From Zea mays (lineage: Eukaryota > Streptophyta > Magnoliopsida > Poales > Poaceae): a DNA stretch of 64,000 nucleotides. A program made the translations under genes and the position numbers. Location of the stretch: assembly GCF_902167145.1 (NCBI RefSeq), contig NC_050098.1, positions 14,032,501 to 14,096,500 of the forward strand, written 5' to 3'. The notes under the pieces are model-generated. The model saw only the letters and a list, made by a program, of their open reading frames with translations. It was not told the DNA's origin and ran no database searches. This document shows, piece by piece, positions 34,601 through 47,712 of this stretch (position 1 is the stretch's first letter; every line of letters starts with the position of its first letter).

Positions 34601-37326
34601 TTCTGCATACCAATCATCCATATATATAACCTAGGCAAGCTGGAAAGTGAAATTAAACTGTATGACATATGCTCAACCATCTATAGGCAAAGATATACAT
34701 ATAAAGAGTGTCGGCACTCAGTTGTCTTACGTTACATGTATTCTTGCCTTATGAGCATAAACATCGGGAAATAGTTAAAACTTACTGCTACACCAATTAC
34801 TCATACCAGCAAATGAAAAGAAAATAATAAGCAGGAGCAAAATAGAGAACACTACACTTGCTGCTCCTCACCAAAAGGGGAAATAGCACCTTTGCTTGTT
34901 CGGCATACATGAGCTATATGAGGGTGGCGATCAGATTTGCTTATGGTTGGTGGCCTACTAGGATGGCTGTATGGCCAGTCACTGACTAGAACACTGTGTA
35001 AGGAAAATGGACCTTGGGCCATTTGGCTAATCGAGTTTTGGTGTTTGATGAACAACACAATCCGTGAACTAATAAGTTTTCTAGTGTTTGTGTTTGTAGT
35101 TCACAGGATGCAATATTTACTTGGACTAAGGAATTGAGGAAAGCAACACCTCAAAAGAAGACATAAAATGATGCACAGAAGTCCAAGACTCAAGAACAAA
35201 AGAAGCCCGAAGAAATCAATAATGAAACCTTGAAGAGGGCTATCAGCCAGCGCCTGGTGGCGCACCGGACAGTGAACATTACTTGTCCGGTGCGCACCGG
35301 ACTGTCCGGTGGGACAACCGGACAGTCTGCGCAGAGAGGCCACAGACAGGCGCTCTCGGGCTGTAGCACCGGTCTGTCCGGTGGTGCACCAGACAGTCAG
35401 CACCGGACTATGCGGTGTGCACCGGACAGACGGCAACGGTCGGATCCAATGGTCGACTGCTACAGGCGCCAACGGTCGGCTAACGTGGCGTGCACCGGAC
35501 ACTACACAGTGGCTGTCCGGTGGTGCACTGGACTGTCCGGTGCACCCGACGACAGAAAGCTGCTGCTTTCTGTCCAACGACTAGTTTGGGGATTGGAGGC
35601 TATAAATACCATCCCAACCGACCATTCTCAAGTGTGGGAGCCCAAGCAACATACCAAGGCATATAGTGCATATTTCCAAGAGCTCAAACACCCAAGTGCT
35701 TAATAGAATCACTCGGTGATTAGCATAGGTGCTTTGTGAAGTGCTTAGGTTAGTTAGACCGCTTTAGCGCTTGCTCTAGGTGATCCCTAGTTAGTTGAGT
35801 GAGTTTAGACAAACCACACAACCCCTCGGCTCTTGCGTGAGTCGTTGTAATTGTACCGAGTGGGGCTAGAGTCTTGCGAGACCGTGACAACCGCGTTTGT
35901 GTCACGACCGCCACCGTGTACCGGAGGGAACGAGGCCCGCGGCGTTTCGACCGGAAGCTCGATAGTGGAGACGGCGGGGAGCGTCCGAGAGGAGCCGGAA
36001 GCGGAGCACCACTTGCGCGTGGAGAAGGCCTGCGGCTCTCTACGGAGTTACTCGACCGTGGTGCTTGGCCCTCGTGTGGGCTTCCCTTTGCGTAGGGGCA
36101 CCAACGAGGATTAGTCGGGACCTTACGTGGTTCCGAATACCTCGGTAAAAATACCGGCGTCATCCACGAGAGTTTGCTTCTCTACTTTGCTCTTTAAGTT
36201 TCCGCATTTATATTAAGCATTTAAGTTTCAATCTTGTATTCATACTTATTTAGTGTAGATTGAAACTTAGCCTTTGCGGTAGAGATAGCAACACTTAGAC
36301 AAAACCTAGATTGCACCTTCTAGTTTGATTACTTGCATAGGTTTTGCTCTAGGGATTTATTTGTGGCATAGTTTAGTGAAAGTTTTAGAAGTCCTAATTC
36401 ACCCCCCTCTTAGGTGTCACCCATTTCCTACATGCTGCAGCGGACTCAAGCTTCTCCCAGGTAAGTTTATGCTTTGCTTCTAGAGACACGTGTTTTTCTT
36501 CTTTGTCCTTGTACTTGGCCACGCATGACAAGAAGAGATCATCGTCCATCTTAGACAACATTTTCTTGACATTTACCGTCAGATTCAGGACTTTTGTACA
36601 GAATTAAAATGATACTGCACAGTACTGATTATGGAACCTATATGTATGCCAATTGAAAAAAGATACTTTCCTACTGTGGTTCACACTTTTTTTTGTCTTG
36701 CTTGAGTTTTATTGGATGGATACATAAAGGAAATGGATAGTTGAAAGTCGCCTAGAGGGGGGGTGAATAGGGCAAAACTGAAATTTACAAAGTTAATCAC
36801 AACTACAAGCCCGGTTAGCGTTAGAAATATAATCGAGTCCGAGAGAGAGGGTGCAAAACAAATCGCAAGCGAATAAAGACTGTGACACGCGGATTTGTTT
36901 TACCGAGGTTCGGTTCTCGCAAACCTACTCCCCGTTGAGGTGGTCACAAAGACCGGGTCTCTTTCAACCCTTTCCCTCTCTCAAACGGTCTTTCGGACCG
37001 AGTGAGCTTCTTCTTCTCAATCAAACGGGAACAAACTTCCCCGCAAGGACCACCACATAATTGGTGTCTCTTGCCTCAGTTACAATTGAGTTGTTCGCAA
37101 GAAAGAATGAAAGAAAGAAGCAATCCAAGTGCAAGAGCTCAAAAGAACACAACAAATCTCTCTCACTAATCACTAGAGCCTTGTGTGGAGTTGGGAGAGG
37201 ATTTGATCACTTGAGTGTGTCTAGAATTGAATGCTAGAGCTCTTGTAAGTAGTTGTAAGGTGGAAAACTTGGATGACTTGAATGTGGGGTGGTTGGGGGT
37301 ATTTATAACCCCAACCACCAAACTAG
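34601..37326 (+). repeat. Tandem duplication, copy 2
   Basis: This is a second copy of 22971-34600 without Sirevirus A. Flank, solo LTR, the 290-bp unique piece and the first 585 bases of the Sirevirus B LTR follow in the same order. Copy 2 then runs on into the intact rest of Sirevirus B, so it marks the original arrangement at its right side. Confidence 0.9.
34997..36432 (+). repeat. Sirevirus solo LTR (copy 2)
   Basis: 1436 bp with the same ends as 23367-24802. The left flank is CACTG and the right flank TGCTG. The flanking sequences on both sides are shared with copy 1, which shows that it arose by duplication of DNA and not as a second LTR of one element. Confidence 0.88.
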
Positions 37327-38042
37327 CCGTTTGGTGAAGGCTGCTGTCGACGGGCGCACCGGACAGTCCGGTGCGCCACCGGACACTGTCCGGTGCGCCA
37401 GCCACGTCACCCGACCGTTAGGGTTCGACCGTTGGAGCTCTGACGTGTGGGCTCGCCTAGCTGTCCGGTGGTGCACCGAACATGCCCTGTAGGCTGTCCG
37501 GTGTGCCACCAGCGCGTGCTCTGCTCCTCTGCGCGCGCTGGCGCGCATTTAATGCTGTAGCAGGTGATCGTTGGCGCAGACAAGCCGTTGCTCCGCCGTT
37601 ACACCGGACAGTCCTGTGTACACCGGACATGTCCGGTGAATTATAGCGAAGCGGATTCTCGAAGCTGGCGAGTTCAGAGTCGCTTGGTCTTGGGGAACCG
37701 GACACTGTCCGGTGGTGCACCGGACAGTCCGCGCCTCTGAGAATTCCCGAAGGTGAAGAGTTCAGCTTGGAGTCCCCTGGTGCACCGGACACTGTCCGGT
37801 GGTGCACCGGACACTGTCTGGTGGCACATCGGACAGTCCAGTGCGCCAGACCAGGGTGCCTTCGGTTGTCCCTTTGCTCTTTTGTTTGAACCCTTTTTCT
37901 TGGTCTTTTTATTGGCTTATTGTGAACCTTTGGCACCTGTAGAACTTATAGACTAGAGCAAACTATTTAGTCCAAATATTTGTGTTGGGCAATTCAACCA
38001 CCAAAATCAATTAGGAAATAGGTGTAAGCCTAATTCCCTTTC
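36742..38042 (-). repeat. 3' LTR of Sirevirus B
   Basis: On + it runs TGAAAGTCGCCTAGAGG to CCCTTTCA. Palindromic CACCGGACA/TGTCCGGTG units cluster at 37355-37840. Purine tracts on the minus strand follow at 38043 and recur to 38640 (38455, 38555 and 38625 among them) before the pol end at 38865. No gene lies in 38043-38864. Confidence 0.93.
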
Positions 38043-38864
38043 AATCTCCCCCTTTTTGGTTATTGATGCCAACACAAACCAAAGCAAATATACAAGTGCA
38101 TAATTTGAACTAGTTTGCAAAATGCAAGTGCAAAGGTTACTTAGAATTGAGCCAATAAATATTACTTACTAGATATGCATGGATTGTTTCTTTATTTTTA
38201 ACATTTTGGACCACGGTTGCACCACATGTTTTGTTTTTGCAAATTCTTTTTGTAAATCCTTTTCAAAGTCTTTTTGCAAAATAATCAAAGGTAAATGAAT
38301 AAGATTTTGCGAAGCATTTTCAAGATTTGAAATTTTCTCCCCTTGTTTCAAATGCTTTTCCCTTGACTAAACAAAACTCTCCCTCAATAAATTCTCCTCT
38401 TAGTGTTCAAGAGGTTTTTAAGATATCAATTTTGAAAATACTGCTTTCTCCCCCTTTTGAACACAATAAGATACCAATTTGAAATTTACCAATTGAAAAT
38501 CATTAGTATTAAAATTAGGGTGGTGGTGCGGTCCTTTTGCTTTGGGCTAATACTTCTCCCCCTTTGGCATGAATCGCCAAAAACGGATATTTTGAGTGAA
38601 ATATAAGCCCTTGACTAACTACTTTCTCCCCTTTGACATATAAAACATATGAGTGAAGATTATACCAAAGATGAAGAATTGCTCGGAGCGACGACGAAAG
38701 ATGAGTTATGGAGCGGAGTGGAAGCCTTTGTTTTCGCCGAAGACTCCAATTCCCTTTCAATATACCTATGACTTGGTTTGAAATACACTTGAAAACACAT
38801 TAGTCATAGCATATATAAAAGAGACATGATCAAAGGTATATTTATGAGCTATGTGTGCAAGACA

Positions 38865-41800
38865 TCAAAAGAAATTTCTAGAATCAAGAATATTTAGCTC
38901 ATGCCTAAGTCGGGTAAAAGTTTGTTCATCTAGTGGCTTGGTAAAGATATCGGCTAATTGATCTTTAGTATTAATATATGCAATCTCGATATCCCCCTTT
39001 TGTTGGTGATCCCTAAGAAAATGATACCGAATGGCTATGTGTTTAGTGCGGCTATGCTCAACGGGATTATCCACCATGCGGATTGCACTCTCATTATCAC
39101 ATAGAAGAGGAACTTTGGTCAATTTGTAACCATAGTCCCACAGGGTTTGCCTCATCCAAAGTAGTTGCGCGCAACAATGGCCTGCGGCAATATACTCGGC
39201 TTCGGCAGTTGAAAGAGCCACAGAATTTTGCTTCTTTGAAGCCCAAGACACCAAGGATCTTCCCAAGAACTGGCAAGTCCCCGATGTGCTCTTTCTATTG
39301 ATTTTGCACCCCGCCCAATCGGCATCCGAATTACCAATTAAATCAAATGTGGATCCCCGAGGGTACCAAAGCCCAAACTTAGGAGTATAAGCCAAATATC
39401 TCAAGATTTGTTTTACGGCCGTAAGGTGAGATTCCTTAGGGTCAGCCTGGAATCTTGCGCACATGCATACGGAAAGCATAATGTCCGGTCGAGATGCGCA
39501 TAAATAGAGTAATGAACCGATCATCGACCGGTATACCTTTTGATCGACGGATTTACCTTCCGTGTCGAGGTCGAGATGCCCATTTGTTCCCATGGGAGTC
39601 TTGATGGGCTTGGCATCCTTCATCCCAAACTTGTTTAGAATGTCTTGAGTATACTTCGTTTGGCTAATGAAGGTGCCTTCTTGGAGTTGCTTCACTTGAA
39701 ATCCTAAGAAATACTTCAACTCCCCCATCATCGACATCTCGAATTTCTGTGTCATGATCCTACTAAATTCTTCACATGTAGATTCGTTAGTAGACCCGAA
39801 TATAATATCATCAACATATATTTGGCATACGAACAAATCATATACAAGAGTTTTAGTGAATAGAGTAGGATCGGCCTTGCCGACTTTGAAGCCATTTGCA
39901 ATAAGGAAATATCTTAGGCATTCATACCATGCTCTTGGGGCTTGCTTGAGCCCATAAAGCGCCTTAGAGAGCCTATAGACATGGTTAGGATACTCACTGT
40001 CTTCAAAGCCGGGAGGTTGCTCAACATAGACTTCTTCCTTGATTGGTCCATTGAGGAAGGCACTCTTCACGTCCATTTGATAAAGCTTGAAGCCATGGTA
40101 AGTAGCATAGGCTAATAATATGCGAATTGACTCAAGCCTAGCTACGGGTGCATAGGTTTCACCAAAATCCAAACCTTCGACTTGGGAGTATCCCTTGGCC
40201 ACAAATCGAGCTTTGTTCCTTGTCACCACACCATGCTCGTCTTGCTTGTTGCGGAAGACCCATTTGGTTCCTACAACATTTTGGTTAGGACGTGGAACTA
40301 AATGCCATACCTCGTTCCTAGTGAAATTGTTGAGCTCCTCTTGCATCGCCATCACCCAATCCGAATCTTGGAGTGCTTCCTCTACCCTGTGTGGCTCAAT
40401 AGAGGAAACAAAAGAGTAATGCTCACAAAAATGTGCAACACGAGATCTAGTAGTTACCCCCTTATGAATGTCGCCGAGGATGGTGTCGACGGGGTGATCT
40501 CGTTGGATTGCTTGGTGGACTCTTGGGTGTGGCGGCCTTGGTTCTTCATCCTCCTTGTCTTGATCATTTGTATCTCCCCCTTGATCATTGCCATCATCTT
40601 GAGGTGGTTCATCTCTTTGATCTTCTCCTTCATCAACTTGAGCCTCATCCTCATTTTGAGTTGGTGGAGATGCTTGCATGGAGGAGGATGGTTGATCTTG
40701 TGCATTTGGAGCCTCTTCGGATTCCTTAGGACACACATCCCCAATGGACATGTTCCTTAGCGCGATGCATGGAGCCTCTTCATTACCTATCTCATCAAGA
40801 TCAACTTGCTCTACTTGAGAGCCATTAGTTTCATCAAACACAACGTCACAAGAAACTTCAACTAGTCCAGAGGACTTGTTAAAGACTCTATATGCCCTTG
40901 TGTTTGAATCATATCCTAATAAAAAGCCTTCTACAATCTTAGGAGCAAATTTAGATTTTCTACCTCTTTTGACAAGCATAAAGCATTTGCTACCAAAGAC
41001 TCTAAAATATGAAATATTGGGCTTTTTACCGGTTAGGAGTTCGTATGAGGTCTTCTTGAGGATTCGGTGTAGATATAACCGGTTGATGGCGTAGCAGGCG
41101 GTGTTGACCGCCTCGGCCCAAAACCGATCCGGCGTCTTGTACTCATCAAGCATGGTTCTAGCCATGTCCAATAGAGTTCTATTCTTCCTCTCCACTACAC
41201 CATTTTGTTGTGGCGTGTAGGGAGAAGAGAACTCATGCTTGATGCCCTCCTCCTCAAGGAAGCCTTCAATTTGTGAATTCTTGAACTCCGTTCCGTTGTC
41301 ACTTCTAATTTTCTTGATCCTTAAGCCGAACTCATTTTGTGCTCGTCTCAAGAATCCCTTTAAAGTCTCTTGGGTTTGTGATTTTTCCTGCAAAAAGAAC
41401 ACCCAAGTGAACCGAGAATAATCATCCACAATAACTAGACAGTACTTACTCTCGCCGATGCTTATGTAATCTATCGGGCCGAATAGGTCCATGTGTAGGA
41501 GCTCCAGTGGCCTGTCAGACGTCATGATGTTCTTGTGTGGATGATGAACACCAACTTGCTTCCCTGCTTGGCATGCGCTACAAATCCTGTCTTTCTCAAA
41601 ATGAACATTTGTTAATCCTAAAATGTGCTCTTCCTTTAGAAGCTTATGAAGATTCTTCATTCCAACATGGGCTAGTCGGCGGTGCCAGACCCAACCCATG
41701 TTAGTCTTAGCAATTAAGCAAGTGTCGAGTTCAGCTCTATCAAAATCTACCAAGTATAGCTGACCCTCTAACACTCCCTTAAATGCTATTGAATCATCAC

Positions 41801-42104
41801 TTCTTCTAAAGACAGTGACACCTACATCAGTAAAAAGACAGTTGTAGCCCATTTGACATAATTGAGATACGGAAAGCAAATTGTAATCTAATGAATCAAC
41901 AAGAAAAACATTGGAAATGGAATGGTCAGGAGATATAGCTATTTTACCCAAACCTTTGACCAAACCTTGGTTTCCATCCCCGAATGTGATAGCTCGTTGG
42001 GGATCTTAGTTTTTCTCGTAGGAGGAGAACATCTTCTTCTCCCCTGTCATGTGGTTTGTGCACCCGCTATCGATGATCCAACTTGAGCCCCCGGATGCAT
42101 AAAC
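38865..42104 (-). pseudogene. pol: Sirevirus B pol with one premature stop
   Basis: The open frame begins right after a TAG at 42105-42107. It codes the protease WIIDSGC segment and meets a TAA at 42006-42008 (SYEKN*DPQ, where the related elements have Gln). The remaining 1032 codons are intact: zinc motif [16 protein letters not shown], integrase [14 protein letters not shown] and [20 protein letters not shown] and IYVDD, RNase [10 protein letters not shown] and CDNESAI. A single C-to-T change (CAA to TAA) accounts for the break. Confidence 0.92.
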
Positions 42105-42117
42105 CTACAAAACAAAT

Positions 42118-44787
42118 TTAGTTCTTGACTTTAGGTACCCAAACGGTTTTGGGTCCTTTGGCATTAGACACAAGAACTTTGGGTACCCAAACACAAGTCT
42201 TGGAGCCCTTGTGTTTGCCCCCGACAAACTTGGCAACTACCTTGCCGGATTTGTTAGTCAAAACATAAGATGCATCAAAAGTTTTAAATGAAATGTCATG
42301 GTCATTTGATGCACTAGGAGTTTTCTTCTTTGGCAACTTAGCACGGGTTGGTTGCCTAGAACTAGATGTCTCACCCTTATACATAAAAGCATGATTAGGG
42401 TCAGGGTGAGACTTCCTAGAGTGAATTCTCCTAATTTTGCTCTCGGGATAACCAGCAGGGTATAAAATGTAACCCTCGTTATCCTGAGGCATGGGAGCCT
42501 TGCCCTTAACAAAATTAGACAATTTCTTAGGAGGGGCATTAAGTTTGACATTGTCTCCCTTTTGGAAGCCAATGCCATCCTTGATGCCAGGGCGTCTCCC
42601 ACTATAGAGCATGCTTCTAGCAAATTTAAACTTTTCATTTTCTAAGTCATGCTCGGCAATTTTAGCATCCAATTTTGCTATATGATCATTTTGTTGTTTA
42701 ATTAAGACCATATGATCATGAATAGCATTAATATCAACATCTCTACATCTAGTGCAAATAGAAACATGCTCAATGGTAGATGTAGAGGGTTTGCAAGAAT
42801 TAAGTTCGACAATCTTAGCACGCAAAATATCATTGTTATCTCTAAGATCGGAAATTGTAACATTGCAAACATCTAAGTCTTTAGCCTTAGCATTTAATTT
42901 TTCATTTTCACATCTAAGGCTATCAAGAGAAATATTCAATTCATCAATCTTAGCAAGTAAATCAACATTATCATCTCTAGGATTGGAAATTGAAGTATTA
43001 CAAACATTAGAATCAACCTTAGCTAATAAATTAGCATTCTCATTTCTAAGGTTGTCAATAGTCTCATGGCAAGTGCTTAGCTCCCTAGATAATTTTTCAC
43101 ATTTCTCTACTTCTAGAGCATAAGCATTTTTAACTTTAACATGCTTTTTGTTTTCTTTAATAAGGAAGTCCTCTTGGGAGTCCAAGAGATCATCCTTCTC
43201 ATGAATAGCACTAATTAATTCATTTAACGTTTCTTTTTGTTGCATGTTTAGGTTGGCAAAAAGAATGCGCAAGTTATCCTCCTCATTATTAGCATTATCC
43301 TCATCACTAGAGGTTTCATATTTAGTGGAGGATCTTGATTTTACCTTCTTCCTTTTGCCGTCCTTTGCCATGAGGCATTTGTGGCCGACGTTGGGGAAGA
43401 GAAGTCCCTTGGTGACGGCGATGTTGGCGGCGTCCTCGTCGGAGGAGTCGGTGGAGCTCTCGTCGGAGTCCCACTCCCGGCAAACATGGGCATCGCCGCC
43501 CCTCTTCTTGTAGTGCCTCTTCTTTTCCTTTCTTCTCCTCTTCTTGTCGTCGCCCCTGTCACTGTCACTAGAAATAGGACATTTGGCAATAAAGTGACCG
43601 GGCTTATCACACTTGTAGCAAACTTTCTTGGAGCGGGGCTTGTAATCTTTCCCCCTCCTTAGCTTGAGGATTTGGCGGAAGCTTTTGATGATAAGCGCCA
43701 TTTCCTCATTGTCGAGCTTGGAGGCGTCGATTGGTTGTCTACTTGATGTAGACTCCTCCTTCTTCTCCTCCGTCGCCTTAAATGCAACCGGTTGTGCTTC
43801 GGGCGCGGAAGGGCCATCTAGCTCGTTGATCTTCTTTGAGCCTTTGATCATCAACTCAAAGCTCACAAAATTACCTATAACTTCCTCGGGGGTCATTTGA
43901 GTATATCTAGGATTGCCACGAATTAATTGAACTTGAGTAGGGTTAAGGAAAACAAGTGATCTAAGAATAACCTTAACCACTTCGTGGTCATCCCATTTTT
44001 TGCTCTCGAGGTTGCGCACTTGGTTTACCAAGGTTTTGAGCCGGTTGTACATGTCTTGTGGCTCCTCCCCTTGGCGAAGACGGAAGCGACCGAGCTCCCC
44101 CTCGACCGTTTCCCGCTTGGTGATCTTGGTCACCTCGTCTCCTTCGTGCGCGGTTTTTAGCACATCCCAAATTTCCTTGGCGCTCTTCAACCCTTGCACC
44201 TTGTTATACTCCTCTCGACTTAGAGAGGTGAGGAGTATAGTGGTGGCTTGTGAGTTGAAGTGCTCGATTTGGGCCACTTCGTCCTCATCATAATCTTCAT
44301 CCCCTACGGATGGTACCTGTACACCAAACTCAACAACATCCCATATACATTTGTGGAGTGAGGTTAGGTGATATCACATCATATCACTACACCTAGCATA
44401 ATCTTTACCATCAAACTTTGGTGGTTTGCCTAATGGGACGGAAAGTAAAGGTGTATGTTTAGAAATGCGAGGATAGCTTAGGGGGATCTTACTAAACTTC
44501 TTGTGCTCATGGCGCTTAGAAGTGACGGACGGCGCGTCGGAGACGGAGGTCGATGGTGATGAAGAGTCGGTCTTGTAGTAGACCACTTTCCTCATCCTCT
44601 TGTGCTTGTCGCTTCTCTGATAAGACTTGTGGGAAGAGGATTTCTTCTCCTTTCCCTTCCCTTTGTTGGAGGAGTCTTTCTTCTCCTTCCTCTTGTTGCG
44701 GGACTCTTCCGATGAAGTCTCCCCGTGGCTTGTAGTGGGCTTGTCGCTGGTCTCCATCTCCTTCTTGGTGTGATCTCCCGACATCAC
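42118..44787 (-). pseudogene. gag: Sirevirus B gag with one premature stop
   Basis: ATG at 44787 (MMSGDHTKKEME). A TGA at 44374-44376 (CSDMM*YHLTS) replaces an Arg codon seen in Sirevirus C. The frame then runs intact for 719 codons to 42118. It has the UBN2 capsid region, CCHC knuckle CYKCDKPGHFIAKC, Ser/Asp-rich stretch, a long coiled coil with repeated LR.EN..L.AK units, and the C-terminal CVWVPKV motif. The predicted stop lies before the capsid domain, so no useful Gag is expected. Confidence 0.9.
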
Positions 44788-44832
44788 TTCGAGTGGTTAG
44801 GCTCTAATGAAGCACCGGGCTCTGATACCAAT

Positions 44833-46128
44833 TGAAAGTCGCCTAGAGGGGGGGTGAATAGGGCGAAACTAAAATTTACAAAGTTAATCACAACTACAAG
44901 CCGGGTTAGCGTTAGAAATATAATCGAGTCCGAGAGAGAGGGTGCAAAACAAATCGCAAGCGAATAAAGACTGTGACACGCGGATTTGTTTTACCGAGGT
45001 TCGGTTCTCACAAACCTACTCCCCGTTGAGGTGGTCACAAAGACCGGGTCTCTTTCAACCCTTTCCCTCTCTCAAACGGTCCCTCAGACCGAGTGAGCTT
45101 CTTCTTCTCAATCAAACGGGAACAAACTTCCCCGCAAGGACCACCACACAATTGGTGTCTCTTGCCTCAGTTACAATTGAGTTGTTCGCAAGAAAGAATG
45201 AAAGAAAGAAGCAATCCAAGTGCAAGAGCTCAAAAGAACACAACAAATCTCTCTCACTAATCACTAGAGCCTTGTGTGGAGTTGGGAGAGGATTTGATCA
45301 CTTGAGTGTGTCTAGAATTGAATGCTAGAGCTCTTGTAAGTAGTTGTAAGGTGGAAAACTTGGATGACTTGAATGTGGGGTGGTTGGGGGTATTTATAAC
45401 CCCAACCACCAAACTAGTCATTTGGTGAAGGCTGCTGTCGACGGGCGCACCAGACAGTCCGGTGCGCCACTGGACACTGTCTGGTGCGCCAGCCACGTCA
45501 CCTGGTCGTTAGGGTTCGACCGTTGGAGCTCTGACGTGTGGGCCCGCCTTGCTGTCCGGTGGTGCACCGGACATGCCCTGTAGGCTGTCCAGTGTGCCAC
45601 CCGCGCGTGCTCTGCTCCTTTGCGCGCGCTGGCGCGCATTTAATGCTGTAGCAGGTGACCATTGGCGCAGACAAGTCGTTGCTCCACCGTTACACCGAAC
45701 AGTCCGGTGTACACCGGACATGTCCGGTGAATTATTGCGGAGCGGATTCCCGAAGCTCGCGAGTTCAGAGTCGCTTGGTCTTGGGGCACCGGACACTGTC
45801 CGGTGGTGCACCGGATAGTCCGGTGAATTATAGTGAAGCGCCTCTGAGAATTCCCGAAGGTGAAGAGTTCAGCTTGGAGTCCCCTGGTGCACCGGACACT
45901 GTCCGGTGGCACACCGGACAGTCCGGTGCGCCAGACCAGGGTGCCTTCGGTTGTCCCTTTGCTCTTTTGTTTGAACCCTTTTTCTTGGTCTTTTTATTGG
46001 CTTATTGTGAACCTTTGGCACCTGTAGAACTTATAGACTAGAGCAAACTAGTTAGTCCAAATATTTGTGTTGGGCAATTCAACCACCAAAATCAATTAGG
46101 AAATAGGTGTAAGCCTAATTCCCTTTCA
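44833..46128 (-). repeat. 5' LTR of Sirevirus B
   Basis: 1296 bp. The minus-strand TATA box TATAAATA is at 45398-45391. The primer site TGATACCA (on +) is at 44823-44830 beside it. Confidence 0.93.
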
Positions 46129-46133
46129 ATAGT

Positions 46134-46398
46134 ATTTTGTGAATTTTAACTGGCATACATATAGGTTCCATAAAGACAGGTGATTTTAGCTTGGAGAAAT
46201 ATTATTGTTGGAATGTGAGCCACATATCTGACTTTAGAAGAGGAAACCATTATTCTTAGAAGTTAGTCTGTTCTTGATCAGAGATCACAAAAAAATATGC
46301 TTGTGTTGACAGCAACTCCTCTAGTCCCAAGAAAAAAATGGGTGAACCACCATAATTCCTGACAGATGTGAGTACACTTTCTTTACTGAGAAGGTTCC
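46134..46398 (+). other. Unique DNA between Sireviruses B and C
   Basis: This is AT-rich, intron-like sequence that continues the DNA to the left of Sirevirus B (joined by its TSD). A phrase near 46305 can be read as LTATPL, reminiscent of SNF2 motif III (LLTGTPL), but it is too short to rely on. Confidence 0.5.
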
Positions 46399-47712
46399 TG
46401 AAAGTCGCCTAGAGGGGGGTGAATAAGGCAAAACTGAAATTTACAAAGTTAATCACAACTAAAAGCCGGGTTAGTGTTAGAAATATAATCGAGTCCGAGA
46501 GAGAGGGTGAAAAACAAATCGCAAGCAAATAAGGAGTGAGACACAAGGATTTGTTTTACCGAGGTTCGGTTCTTGCAAACCTACTCCCCGTTGAGGTGGT
46601 CACAAAGACCGGGTCTCTTTCAACCTTTCCCTCTCTCAAACGGTCCCTCGGACCAAGTGAGCTTCTCTTCTCAATCAACCGGGAACCAAACTTCCCCGCA
46701 AGGACCACCACACAATTGGTGTCTCTTGCCTTGATTACAATTGAGATGATCGCAAGAAAGAATGAGAAAAAGAAGCAATCCATGCGCAAGAGCTCAAATA
46801 AAAACGACAAATCACTCTCTCTAATCACTAAAGCTTTGTGTGGAGTTGGGAGAGGATTTGATCTCTTTGGTGTGTCTTGTATTGAATGCTAGCTCTTGTA
46901 AGGTGTAGAAGAGTGAAAAACTTGGATTACTTGAATGTGGGGTGGTTGGGGGTATTTATAACCCCAACCACCAAACTAGCCGTTTGGTGAAGGCTTCTGT
47001 CGCATGGCGCACCGGACAGTCCGGTGCGCCACCGGACACTGTCCGGTGCGTCAGCCACGTCACCTGGCCGTTGGGTTCCAACCGTTGGAGCTCTGTCTTG
47101 TGGGCCCATCTGGCTGTCCGGTGGTGCACCGGACAGGCCCTGTAGGCTGTCCGGTGTGCCACTCGCGCGTGCTCTGCTTCTCTGCGCGTGCAGGCGCGCA
47201 TTTAATGCGTTGCAGTCGACTGTTGCGCGCGAAGTAGCCGTTGCTCCGCTGTCACACCGGACAGTCTGGTGTGCATCGGACACTGTCCGGTGACTCACCG
47301 GACAGTCCGGTGAATTATAGCGGAGTGGATTCCCGAAGCTGGCGAGTTCAGAGTTACTCTCCCTTGGGGCACCGGACACTGTCTGGTGAATTATAGTGGA
47401 GCTCCTCTGAAAATTCCCAAAGGCGAAGAGTTGGGCGTCGAGTTCCCTGGTGCACCGGACACTGTCCGGTGGTGCACCGGACACTATCCAGTGGCACACC
47501 GGATAGTCCGGTGCGCCAGACCAGGGCACACTTCGGTATGCTTGGCTCCTTTGTTTTGAACCCCTATTCTTTGACTTGTATTGGTTTATTGTGAAACTTT
47601 GGCACCTGTAAAACTTATAGACTAGAGCAAACTAGTTAGTGCAATTATTTGTGTTGGGCAATTCAACCACCAAAATCAATTAGAATATAGGTGTAAGCCT
47701 AATTCCCTTTCA
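46399..47712 (-). repeat. 3' LTR of Sirevirus C
   Basis: 1314 bp, TGAAAGTCG to CCTTTCA on +. Palindrome cluster at about 47010-47515. The following 47713-48514 is non-coding with repeated purine tracts on the minus strand (47715, 47995, 48108 and 48208 among them). Confidence 0.93.

Larger units (their letters stand above)
36742..46128 (-). mobile_element. Sirevirus B (Ty1/Copia, Opie-like), complete, degraded
   Basis: The element is 9387 bp with perfect TSD ATAGT (36737-36741, 46129-46133). LTRs are 1301 bp (left, 3') and 1296 bp (right, 5'), about 3% different by eye with an indel near 37730. The LTR start TGAAAGGGAATTAGGC (minus) recalls maize Opie. Gag and pol each carry a premature stop. 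It predates the tandem duplication, which used its left LTR as a breakpoint. Confidence 0.94.

Noticed and set aside
23367..36432. The two identical LTRs at 23367 and 34997 as the two ends of one large element
   Set aside because: About 400 bp on the left and 290 bp on the right of each LTR are also shared, and each has its own decayed target duplication. They are duplicated copies of one solo LTR.
38043..38864. Envelope-like gene of a Sirevirus
   Set aside because: The interval between pol and the 3' LTR has only short frames and purine tracts in all four elements.
46290..46330. SNF2 motif III remnant (LTATPL) linking to the Walker A fragment
   Set aside because: Six residues in AT-rich DNA with no open flanking frame. 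Too weak to call.
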